Shown here: positions 18,829 to 25,687 of the stretch, piece by piece
Layout: every line of letters starts with the position of its first letter
How positions within the stretch are numbered: position 1 is the stretch's first letter
The notes under the pieces: generated by a model
The model's input: only the letters and a program-made list of their open reading frames with translations
What the model was told of the DNA's origin: nothing
The model's database searches: none
Program-made: the position numbers and the translations under genes
Origin: a virus
Virus record (IMG/VR): IMGVR_UViG_3300028392_000269
Span: 1 to 25,687 of that record
Reading direction: 5' to 3' (one strand)
DNA length: 25,687 nucleotides

Positions 18829-21657
18829 CTATGAGGTCGGTAGATGTGGTGAAACAGTGATACGGGTTAACCAGTCCGCAGACTGCGCATCAAACTCATG
18901 CTCAATCTGCTCAACCCAACCCTTGAATGTGATGGCGGTAGCACCCAGCGGTGAACGAGTCACCTGCACGAAGTCACCGACCTCAAGCCCCAACAGAGCA
19001 CCCCACGTAGATGGGTTGCGAACAGGCGTAAACGTGATGGTCTCCAGACGTGCTTTCGGGTCTTTATATTTAGACAATAAAGTGGTAGCCAACGTCGAAA
19101 CCTCCGACGGGTAAGCGTTCTCCGTAGCGATATTTAAAGTGCGCGGAAAGTAACGGTTAATGCTGGTTGCATCCTCAGCGTAAAACGCAGACCCGTTGCA
19201 AGTCACCGTCACTTGATTATACACGAAAGTTAAATCGTAATTCACCACAACAGAAGTACCATCATACTGAATATCTGTGGCGTTATCAGCAAACTGAACG
19301 GGCGTAAGATTCGGCGTAGTGTATTTGCGGTGAGTCTGGTCCTTGAACGTCACAAAACCTGAACCGTCTACATACCAATAGCCTTGTTCAGTGTCAGACG
19401 TGACCTGCACGACATCTTGCAAAGTACGGTTAGCAAGATTCATAACACCCGAATGATTAATACCCAAATCAGCAGCAATAGGTGTGTAGTTGAACCCCGA
19501 GTAGTTTTGCATCACATCGGCAAAACGTGAACCCGTCTTTGCACCACTGTATCCAGTCCACCCGACCTGAAATAAATTCTTAGTGATTGCTGAACCTTGA
19601 TTAGTTGAACTGTACGCACCATAACGGAACGCTGCACACGACCCGACAAATCCAGACAGAATCGAACCTAGCGTAAACGACAACACATTGGTTGCAGGAA
19701 CAGCAAGCGTGCTGAAACCAAATCCGTAAATAGATGTAGCCGTTGTTGAATCATAATCAGCCATGCCCAGTTTCAAGTTAGTGCCGTCGTAATAAACACG
19801 CACCAAACGCCACACGCCTGTCTGGAAACGATTAGCGTTACCAGATTGCGTAACCGTACCGCCACCTGCACCGCTACGAGTAGCCGTCAAGAATCCTGTA
19901 GTAGTCACACCAACAGTTGTAGTAATACCACTAGCGTGACCGAGGTTAAGGAACGTACCTGCCGTATCCCACTTCACCCAAACGTCAAGCATAAAATTCG
20001 TACCGACAGAAGTTTGCACGCCTGCAGGGATAAGCGCAGTAATCTCTGCAACATCGGCACTACTTGTCGTACTGAAATGAATGTTGGTATCACCATTAAA
20101 ACCTGCAAGCGTATTCTGTTCGCCCAGCGCGATTGTGCCAGAACCAGTCGTGTAGCCCACCGCCGTAGTGTTCGCGTACGCATTACCTGACTGTGAATAG
20201 ACACGTGTAGCAGTAGCAACACCAGCCCCGTACACAGTTCCCGAACCCGTCGCAGAAACCTTGAATGTTATACCGTCACTAAACGTGACCGCTTTATTCT
20301 CAACACTATTAGCACCCATGCCCGTGACCGTCACATAGTCGCCCACAACAAACGAGTTCAACGAACGGTAAGTAATAACACCAGAACTGTGAACAGCCGA
20401 ATATACATCAACACTAATACTATCCGATTCATTCAACGGGAAGTAGAGATAAGTGCTGGCGTCTTGTACCGCCAAAGCCGCATACGGGTTTACTAGAGAG
20501 TTCTGCGACATGAGAGACACCGCATCCGTAGCAGTCATATTAACTTCACCGCGGTTAGGTGCTTGGAATGACTGTGGGAAACGCTCCACAAAACCGTTAA
20601 ACAAATTGTAAATGGTGGGCGTTTCTGTGCTAGCCGTCACGGACGAACCGAACTCCACGCGCACGCCATCCACCGAACACGCGCCACCAGTCACGATAGC
20701 CAGTGTTAACTTAGGCGCAGTCGAGTTGTACGTGACCGAGAACTGTGTATACGAGGCGGAAGCAGACAAAGTGACGCTAGCCGTAGCCGTTGTGCCACTG
20801 CTTATCCAGCCACCGTCAAACAACTTCAGTGTGCTGGACGAACTAGACTTGTACCACAACGACACCGTGAGCGGTTTGCCAGCCACCACAGGTACGTCTA
20901 GCAAATACGTGTTACCTGACGCAAGGCTCATAAAATTAGAACTTGCGTAACCGCCTGTAGTACCGACAGTAGGAGCAGGACTACCGAGAACGTTGTACCA
21001 ATTACTAATTACACCTAACTCAAAATTAGAATCGTTTGCGCAGACGCTAATAGAAGAGTCAGCCCACGTTGCAGGTAAATCGAGCGATGCTGTACCAGTC
21101 TGATTAGTAAACGAGCCTGTAGTCGCATTTTGCACTACAAACGACGTAGTCGTAGCGGAATAAACAATCTGCGCTGACAGATTTAATCCTGCCAGACCAG
21201 TAACAGAAACCTGTTGTCCGACTTGAAACGTGTTAGCACAAGTGTAAGTAACAAATCCACCAGAACTACTAACGGCGGTAACAAACGCCGTAACTTTACC
21301 GATGTAGCCTTGATTCGTGTTATTAAGAATATTGCCTGATGTTGGGTACGCTGCTGTGACGCGAGCAGGGCAAAACGGGTATAAATTGTTACCAGCCACC
21401 AGCGGATTCAACGCGCCATCAGAGTTATCTACGCGCAAATCCATTACGCCAGACTCGGTACGCCCAAGGTCATAAGTTCGACCACGCCTAGTTTTAAACG
21501 AATATGTGCGTCCCGTAATGTTTTGATACAAAGATGTTGGCGTAGTGCTGGTAGGCGTGTTGGCATTCGATTTCAAAACAGACCGCGCGTACCAATCGGT
21601 ATTGGGTTGCACATACGGGGACAAACTAACGCCCACATACGGAATGTCACGGCTCAC
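18829..21657 (-). CDS. Large minor tail / receptor-binding protein with carbohydrate-binding-like domains
   Basis: This 942-residue tail protein has an N-terminal conserved segment (about 45-90, R-T-Y-S-F-K-T-R-R-G-R-T-Y-D-L-G-R-T). A beta module spans 126-190, and a CBM-like jelly roll lies at about 200-340 (N-F-E-L-G...W-Y-N; S-L-W-Y-K-S; V-D-G-V-R-V-E). A second copy of the beta module is at 419-483, and a LamG/concanavalin-like domain at about 515-690 (D-V-W-V-K-W; W-R-L-V-R-V-Y-Y-D-G). The C-terminal part (700-942) resembles baseplate proteins (V-G-D-F-V-Q-V-T-R-S-P-L-G). It follows the tape measure gene with a GTGA overlap and a GTG start. It should contact host surface glycans. Confidence 0.8.
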   Translation of the reverse strand: MSRDIPYVGVSLSPYVQPNTDWYARSVLKSNANTPTSTTPTSLYQNITGRTYSFKTRRGRTYDLGRTESGVMDLRVDNSDGALNPLVAGNNLYPFCPARVTAAYPTSGNILNNTNQGYIGKVTAFVTAVSSSGGFVTYTCANTFQVGQQVSVTGLAGLNLSAQIVYSATTTSFVVQNATTGSFTNQTGTASLDLPATWADSSISVCANDSNFELGVISNWYNVLGSPAPTVGTTGGYASSNFMSLASGNTYLLDVPVVAGKPLTVSLWYKSSSSSTLKLFDGGWISSGTTATASVTLSASASYTQFSVTYNSTAPKLTLAIVTGGACSVDGVRVEFGSSVTASTETPTIYNLFNGFVERFPQSFQAPNRGEVNMTATDAVSLMSQNSLVNPYAALAVQDASTYLYFPLNESDSISVDVYSAVHSSGVITYRSLNSFVVGDYVTVTGMGANSVENKAVTFSDGITFKVSATGSGTVYGAGVATATRVYSQSGNAYANTTAVGYTTGSGTIALGEQNTLAGFNGDTNIHFSTTSSADVAEITALIPAGVQTSVGTNFMLDVWVKWDTAGTFLNLGHASGITTTVGVTTTGFLTATRSGAGGGTVTQSGNANRFQTGVWRLVRVYYDGTNLKLGMADYDSTTATSIYGFGFSTLAVPATNVLSFTLGSILSGFVGSCAAFRYGAYSSTNQGSAITKNLFQVGWTGYSGAKTGSRFADVMQNYSGFNYTPIAADLGINHSGVMNLANRTLQDVVQVTSDTEQGYWYVDGSGFVTFKDQTHRKYTTPNLTPVQFADNATDIQYDGTSVVVNYDLTFVYNQVTVTCNGSAFYAEDATSINRYFPRTLNIATENAYPSEVSTLATTLLSKYKDPKARLETITFTPVRNPSTWGALLGLEVGDFVQVTRSPLGATAITFKGWVEQIEHEFDAQSADWLTRITVSPHLPTS
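20209..20403 (-). repeat. Second copy of an internal beta module in the tail protein
   Basis: Residues 419-483 (S-S-G-V-I-T-Y...S-F-V-V-G-D-Y-V-T-V-T-G) repeat the module at residues 126-190. Order of elements matches throughout; DNA identity is low, so the duplication is not recent. Confidence 0.6.
21088..21282 (-). repeat. First copy of an internal beta module in the tail protein
   Basis: Residues 126-190 (S-G-G-F-V-T-Y-T-C-A-N-T-F-Q-V-G-Q-Q-V-S-V-T-G) match residues 419-483 in order and length. The V-G-x-x-V-x-V-T-G turn and the S-F-x-V strand are shared. Confidence 0.6.
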
Positions 21658-23453
21658 AGTACAGCACCAGTAAACGTCAAACCGTTAGAGATGTTACGAC
21701 GACTGTTACGGGTAGACTGTGTTTGCACAGCCCTAAACACCTCACGTCCATCAATCGAAACAGGCACAGTAACCGAACCAACATTAGACTGTAAAGTACC
21801 AGCCGTATGTGCCGCAAGCCACGATTGCGAACTAATCATGGTGTTATTCAAAGCCCGTTGTTCCTCGTTTGCTTTAGCCGTAGCCGCTGCAGATTTCTTA
21901 GCAGCGTCTGCCAACGCCTTATGTGCTTTAGCAACTTCCGAAATACCATCGGCGGTGTGACTGTACAACAACTGCATCTCCGCCACCGCACTGCGACCGC
22001 CAGCAACAAGTTTCTGGAACTCTGAACTCCAGTCACTAGAACCCATAACCGAATCTACAAGACCTTTAGAAGCACCAAGTTTAAGCAACGCAACGCGTGC
22101 TCGCATTTTGCGCGATTCTTCTTTTAACTGCTGGAACAAAGTTTGGTCAGGCTTACCACCACCACCACCGCTGGTGTCCTTACCACCAGAAGCAACGGCG
22201 GCAGGTTTCCACCCCTTTGCCTTCTCCATCGCAGGAATAGCAATATCCACTTCAGGCGCAGAAGGTAACGACGATTTTAACTTCTTGTAAGCCAACGCAA
22301 TAGCCCCAGCCACACCAGCCGTAGCCACTACAGCCACACCAGCCTGAACCACCGTCATAGTGCCACCAGAAGCAATATCTTCAGCAACAGCCGCAGCAGA
22401 AGCCGCAGCCGTGACCGCTTCCCACGCCGCAGCAATCGCACCGATAGCCGCCACGACAGCGGTAACAACACCAGCGACCTTCATACCAGCAAACAGCGAG
22501 AACAGTACAGCCGCCAACAAAGCCAGTTGGTCTTTATATTTAACAACAAAACCGATGGTACTGCGAATCATCTCGCCCAAGTTGTGTGCAAACGTAGCAG
22601 CAGAATTAAGCCCGTCGTTTACGCCTTTTTTACCAGTCAAACCGTTAGCAAACGCCCTAAACCACGGCACTACATTTTCAGTGATGTAACCTACTAAACG
22701 TGTGAGCATCGGCAACAAATCACGACCGATAGTCATCTGTGCGCCTTTAATAGCCTCGCCCATTTTCTTCTGGGCTAAACTGTATTCTTTAACGGCTTTT
22801 AAATCCTTGCCAGACATGGTGACACCGAGTTTGTCAGACTCTTTGTAAAACTCCTGTAGACCCTTCTTGCCTTGATTCAAAATCGGAATCATCTTTTGAC
22901 CAGAACGACCAAATAAATCAGTAGCCAACGCAGTCTTTTGCAAACCGTCAGGCATAGAAGCAAACCTGTCAGCCAGATTAGCCAACACATCTTTCGTAGG
23001 TAATATATCACCATGAGTATCACGATATGAAATGCCCATACGTTTAATCTGGTCGTCGTTCTTGTCTAAATGACCTGCAAGAATCTTTAGACCCATGCCC
23101 ATGTTCTGCACAGAAACGCCCAATTCGTCACCAGCAAAACGCAAACGAGAAGCGTCTTCAGCCGTACCGCCAATAGTACGTTGAAGTTGCCTAACTTCCT
23201 TGCCCGTATCTTGAAACGCCGAAATTGTTTCTTTGCCAAATTTCATAATCTCGTGCGCAGCCTTCTCGATGCCAGCCGCCATCAACGCACCAGCGGCAAC
23301 AGTACGCGCCTTCAAACCGTCCACATGGTCACTCGTAGTTTTAGCCTTCTTGTCGAAATCACTTAACTGCTTCTCAACCTTAGTCAAAGCCTCAGTAATA
23401 TTCTTAATGTCAGCCTTAAACTCCATATAGATAGGCGGTAATTCTTGCGCCAC
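21654..23453 (-). CDS. Tape measure protein (599 aa)
   Basis: This is a GTG-started protein beginning MAQELPPIYMEFKADIKNI (AGGTAA site upstream). The N-terminal third is coiled coil and helix (A-L-T-K-V-E-K-Q-L-S-D-F-D-K-K). A conserved phage segment follows (R-Q-L-Q-R-T-I-G-G-T-A-E-D-A). A hydrophobic Ala/Val-rich region is at about 310-390 (L-A-L-L-A-A-V-L-F-S-L-F-A-G; A-G-V-A-V-V-A-T-A-G-V-A-G-A). It sets tail length and is ejected into the host at infection. At roughly 0.15 nm per residue the tail would be about 90 nm, short for a siphovirus. It follows the chaperone pair and precedes the large tail protein. Confidence 0.9.
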   Translation of the reverse strand: MAQELPPIYMEFKADIKNITEALTKVEKQLSDFDKKAKTTSDHVDGLKARTVAAGALMAAGIEKAAHEIMKFGKETISAFQDTGKEVRQLQRTIGGTAEDASRLRFAGDELGVSVQNMGMGLKILAGHLDKNDDQIKRMGISYRDTHGDILPTKDVLANLADRFASMPDGLQKTALATDLFGRSGQKMIPILNQGKKGLQEFYKESDKLGVTMSGKDLKAVKEYSLAQKKMGEAIKGAQMTIGRDLLPMLTRLVGYITENVVPWFRAFANGLTGKKGVNDGLNSAATFAHNLGEMIRSTIGFVVKYKDQLALLAAVLFSLFAGMKVAGVVTAVVAAIGAIAAAWEAVTAAASAAAVAEDIASGGTMTVVQAGVAVVATAGVAGAIALAYKKLKSSLPSAPEVDIAIPAMEKAKGWKPAAVASGGKDTSGGGGGKPDQTLFQQLKEESRKMRARVALLKLGASKGLVDSVMGSSDWSSEFQKLVAGGRSAVAEMQLLYSHTADGISEVAKAHKALADAAKKSAAATAKANEEQRALNNTMISSQSWLAAHTAGTLQSNVGSVTVPVSIDGREVFRAVQTQSTRNSRRNISNGLTFTGAVL

Positions 23454-23486
23454 GATTACCTCACAAACTAGAACGGATTTATAATG

Positions 23487-23702
23487 TTAACTGTTGTTTG
23501 AATTTTCAATCTCAGAAGCCTCACCGTGAATAGCAAGCATCCAATCAAGCCACACCGCAGGTTGAGCATCAATTTGGTCTTTCGTCCAGCCAAAGTGTTT
23601 TACCAATAGGTAGTCACGCAACAGTGGTGAAACCCCGTGGCGTTCGTCTACGCTACCGTTTTTGAACACCCAACGGATACGGGCTAACTCACGGTAGTTG
23701 CT
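23487..23702 (-). CDS. Tail assembly chaperone, -1 frameshift extension
   Basis: This 71-codon frame is open from the slippery site to the stop at 23487. It has no convincing start of its own beyond an internal GTG at 23669. Read after a -1 slip at 23702-23708 it adds S-N-Y-R-E-L-A-R-I-R-W-V-F-K-N-G-S and W-T-K-D-Q-I-D-A-Q-P to the upstream product, giving a 181-residue fusion. In lambda-like phages the short and fused forms (G and GT) together load the tape measure and tail tube proteins. Position directly before the tape measure gene fits. The fusion is inferred from frame and site. Confidence 0.8.
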   Translation of the reverse strand, partial: SNYRELARIRWVFKNGSVDERHGVSPLLRDYLLVKHFGWTKDQIDAQPAVWLDWMLAIHGEASEIENSNNS

Positions 23703-24031
23703 TTTGGGTCTTCGACATCGTCTCCAAAATCAGGAATCATCTTGGAAACTAGAGGAGATACCAATTTACGAATGTCGTCGTAAGCCTTAGCAGGTAAATC
23801 TTGCAACGCATCTACAGTAATCGCATCGCCGAAAGACCACGCTTCAATTAACGCCACCGCCAACACGTCGTTCAATTCACTAAAAAACCCCATAACGGTT
23901 GGGTCGTCTTCAATCTCACTAGCCAGTTGTGAAGCCTTGATAGTTTTTTCAAACACTGGACGTCGTAAACGTTCGGGGACTAAATCAGGGTCGCGCAATT
24001 CGACCCAACCGTTAAAAATATCCGTTCGCAT
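23684..24031 (-). CDS. Tail assembly chaperone (short form, 115 aa)
   Basis: The product begins MRTDIFNGWVELRDPDLVPERLRRP and is mostly helical (F-F-S-E-L-N-D-V-L-A-V-A-L-I-E-A-W). The C-terminus is acidic (P-D-F-G-D-D-V-E-D-P-K). Located between the major tail protein and the tape measure gene, it is the G-type chaperone. The stop TAG is at 23684-23686, 16 codons after the start of the CCCAAAA heptamer region that allows a -1 shift into the extension. Frame 0 gives the short protein. Confidence 0.8.
   Translation of the reverse strand: MRTDIFNGWVELRDPDLVPERLRRPVFEKTIKASQLASEIEDDPTVMGFFSELNDVLAVALIEAWSFGDAITVDALQDLPAKAYDDIRKLVSPLVSKMIPDFGDDVEDPKATTVS
23702..23708 (-). promoter_or_regulatory. 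-1 programmed frameshift slippery site CCCAAAA
   Basis: In frame 0 the codons are GAC-CCA-AAA-GCA. The heptamer C-CCA-AAA is a canonical X-XXY-YYZ site. A -1 slip leads into the 71-codon extension without meeting a stop. It lies in the overlap of the two chaperone frames, where siphophages have such sites. Confidence 0.85.
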
Positions 24032-24059
24032 GGTGTGCCTTCCTTCTAGTTATTGTTGT

Positions 24060-25055
24060 TTAGATGTAAGTACCGCTTGCCTTTGCGTTCTGCAAAGTGA
24101 CCTTAATAGGAGAATAGCCACCTGAAGTAGCGTCAGCATCAACCGTATTAGCGATAGCCTTGTAGGTCACGTCAAGAGTAACGTAATCCTGTGAACGGTC
24201 AATCTTAGCGACTTGGAACGCACACTTGTTTAAATGCAACTGAACACTTGTTAACGTTGAACCAGTGCCTTGTGAGAACAAAATGTCCAAAGAAGGCTGG
24301 GTGTTGGTCAAGTAACGAGTCAAATCAGTGTCATCTTCAAAAACAAGTTTTAATGCGCCGTCAACACTGACCGCACCTTGGAAGATTTGGTAAGGATTTT
24401 GGTTGCCGTCAACCGTAAAGATTGGCGTCAACGGACGAGTGATGTTCACGTTGCCCTCAGTCAATTTAGTCGTTACAGAACCGCCAATAGTGGTAACACC
24501 AGTCCACGAAGGAACGTTTACAACCGTACTATATGAAGGGGCTAACGTTGGAGGCTGAACAGCAGCAAGTGCTGAAACGTAACCTTGCGCCGTAGTCGTG
24601 TAATCAAGCAAACCATCAGCGTTGAACTTGAAATCCAAACCGCCAAACTGACACCCTGCAAACTGACGCGCATTGTATGAGTTGTAATCGGTAAGAGTGT
24701 AAGACGTAGCCTGACCTGAACTTGTGTTCTTAGTCGAGATTGCATGTGAATAAGGGGCTGCAGAACCAGTCGTAGTGACCGCACCCAGAACACCAGCAAC
24801 CGCATAGCCAATAGTGTCAGGGAATACGTTTCCGCCAAATTCAAATTCCGCATGGTAAACACCTTGTACCGTGCCGTAAGTCTCAACCATCGACCCACGC
24901 CAGTTGTTATCATCAAGATATTTAATGTTGTCAAACGGCGTGATGGTGTTAACAGGGATAAAATCGCTAGCGGCAACCGCTGTCGGATTTGTACCTGCAG
25001 TTCGTGAAGCCTCTTTAGCGATGCCTAGAAAGGATTTATAACGTGGTAAAGCCAT
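24060..25055 (-). CDS. Major tail protein (331 aa)
   Basis: The product begins MALPRYKSFLGIAKEASRTAGT. It is beta-rich, with Gly/Thr/Ser-rich turns (F-E-F-G-G-N-V-F-P-D-T-I-G-Y). Its length is within the range for siphovirus tail tube proteins. Position is diagnostic: after the completion gene, before the chaperone pair and tape measure. The C-terminal 100 residues (about D-L-T-R-Y-L-T-N to N-A-K-A-S-G-T-Y-I) look like the standard tube closing strands. Expected to be among the most abundant late products; GGAGCG precedes the ATG. Confidence 0.85.
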   Translation of the reverse strand: MALPRYKSFLGIAKEASRTAGTNPTAVAASDFIPVNTITPFDNIKYLDDNNWRGSMVETYGTVQGVYHAEFEFGGNVFPDTIGYAVAGVLGAVTTTGSAAPYSHAISTKNTSSGQATSYTLTDYNSYNARQFAGCQFGGLDFKFNADGLLDYTTTAQGYVSALAAVQPPTLAPSYSTVVNVPSWTGVTTIGGSVTTKLTEGNVNITRPLTPIFTVDGNQNPYQIFQGAVSVDGALKLVFEDDTDLTRYLTNTQPSLDILFSQGTGSTLTSVQLHLNKCAFQVAKIDRSQDYVTLDVTYKAIANTVDADATSGGYSPIKVTLQNAKASGTYI

Positions 25056-25058
25056 GCT

Positions 25059-25271
25059 CTACGCTCCTTGGGTGCTGTCAATCGTTGAATCCTCAACGGC
25101 TGATTGTGTCGGTTCGGTTTGTTTTGATTTTGCTGGTTTAGCCCCATCAACCAGTACGAGACCATGCAGGTCTACCTCATGTTCCAATTGTACCACCTCG
25201 TCGGGGTTGATAACCAACCTTAAACTTGGATATACGCGAATCTCGTCGTTAACTGACTTATATGCTGGCAT
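25059..25271 (-). CDS. Small acidic protein (70 aa) between tail genes, unknown
   Basis: The product begins MPAYKSVNDEIRVYPSLRLVINPDEVVQL. The first 45 residues are beta-like. The C-terminus is polar and disordered (K-P-A-K-S-K-Q-T-E-P-T-Q). It lies between the HK97-gp10-like protein and the major tail protein, where many siphophages place a small tail terminator or connector-associated protein. No family is recognised, so the role is inferred only from position. Confidence 0.6.
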   Translation of the reverse strand: MPAYKSVNDEIRVYPSLRLVINPDEVVQLEHEVDLHGLVLVDGAKPAKSKQTEPTQSAVEDSTIDSTQGA

Positions 25272-25282
25272 CTTTTGTTCCT

Positions 25283-25687
25283 TTACTTGTAAAGAATTGA
25301 TTTAAGAGTGTTCACGTAAATCTCCCTCAATTTACCCGACTCCGTTAACTTTTTAGCGGCAGGTGCGACAAACGGGTAAGTAACGCCCGATTCCCAATTA
25401 GGTGCGCCGAGTTCAACAGCACGACCGTAAACAGCGGTAGGTCCAATCCACGCGTAAAACTCAGCAAACCCTATCTTTTTAACTTCGTGGGTAACCGAAG
25501 CACGCAACGTACCCGTGATATTGGTCGGCGGACTACCGACAGCGGAAGGTGTTTTAGTTCCTTCTTTGTGGTGACCCTTAATCTGGTGCTTAACTTCCCG
25601 TTCAGCCTCAGACGCCATCCTGCTAGTAGCGGTTTTAACCGCAAGTTCAGTCTTCTTTGTAAGTTTATCTAAAGAAGTTAAAACGTC
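25283..25687 (-). CDS. HK97 gp10-like tail completion protein (5' part beyond the window)
   Basis: The frame is open to the window edge, so the gene is partial at its 5' end; an internal ATG at 25618 is not needed as a start. The visible 134 residues contain a helix, D-V-L-T-S-L-D-K-L-T-K-K-T-E-L-A-V-K-T-A, then G-T-L-R-A-S-V-T-H and a beta segment with A-V-Y-G-R-A-V-E-L-G-A-P. This is the HK97-gp10/minor tail pattern. Such proteins join head and tail or finish the tail end. Position upstream of the major tail protein agrees. Confidence 0.75.
   Translation of the reverse strand, partial: DVLTSLDKLTKKTELAVKTATSRMASEAEREVKHQIKGHHKEGTKTPSAVGSPPTNITGTLRASVTHEVKKIGFAEFYAWIGPTAVYGRAVELGAPNWESGVTYPFVAPAAKKLTESGKLREIYVNTLKSILYK

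Noticed and set aside
21523-21960. Plus-strand reading frames within the tail and tape measure genes
   Set aside because: They are frame shadows of long, well-supported minus-strand genes and have no recognisable domain.
1-25687. tRNA or rRNA genes
   Set aside because: No cloverleaf-like gene or rRNA stretch was noticed, and there is almost no intergenic room for one.

Overview
The window is a 25.7-kb piece of a tailed double-stranded DNA phage genome (siphovirus type). Every gene I can support lies on the minus strand, so transcription runs from high to low coordinates. The family mix (short HK97-style tail module, M23 endolysin, Sak4-type ATPase, Cas4-like nuclease, DNA polymerase I, prim-pol/helicase, many tiny Cys-rich proteins) resembles actinobacteriophages. 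An actinobacterial host is my inference, with modest confidence. No integrase, tRNA, CRISPR array or insertion sequence was seen.

Layout, in order of transcription. (1) 25687-18829: tail module, with a HK97-gp10-like completion protein (cut by the window edge), a small protein, the major tail protein, tail assembly chaperones joined by a -1 frameshift at a CCCAAAA site, a short tape measure protein, and a large tail/receptor-binding protein. (2) 18817-17867: lysis cassette (membrane/coiled-coil protein, M23 endopeptidase, small holin candidate). (3) 17858-13282: a control and accessory block with two XRE-type HTH proteins, a strong terminator with an unusual loop, several small unknown genes and a full-length adenylosuccinate lyase (purB). 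(4) 13289-4038: replication and recombination, with a Cas4-like nuclease, Sak4-like ATPase, DUF669/SSB-like protein, prim-pol/helicase, a run of tiny zinc-ribbon genes, a PP-loop (PAPS-reductase-like) enzyme, a repeat-rich noncoding region, DNA polymerase I and a RuvC-like resolvase. (5) 3967-1: a nucleotide operon with mostly overlapping start and stop codons, ending in PurZ, a MazG-like hydrolase, a deoxyribosyltransferase-like protein and a dUTPase cut by the left edge.

The main result is a probable 2-aminoadenine (Z) genome pathway. The adenylosuccinate synthetase homologue at 1119-2159 has the PurZ hallmark: the catalytic Asp of PurA is Ser (GSEGKG), and the guanine-recognition TKxD is TMFD. 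A MazG-like protein fitting MazZ (dGTP to dGMP) sits in the same operon. A phage adenylosuccinate lyase, which can supply the second step usually left to the host, is encoded 12 kb away. The family A polymerase is a DpoZ candidate. No DatZ-like HD-domain dATPase is visible in this window.

A second layer is regulatory. Five related promoters (TTGACA-like -35, 18-bp spacer, extended -10) are spread over 14 kb, with a conserved inverted repeat over the -35. Four of the five drive leaders that carry a small hairpin, and three of those share an AAGGAGAG ribosome-binding site. The terminator after one HTH gene displays a perfect complement of that ribosome-binding site in its apical loop, so it may act as a small regulatory RNA.
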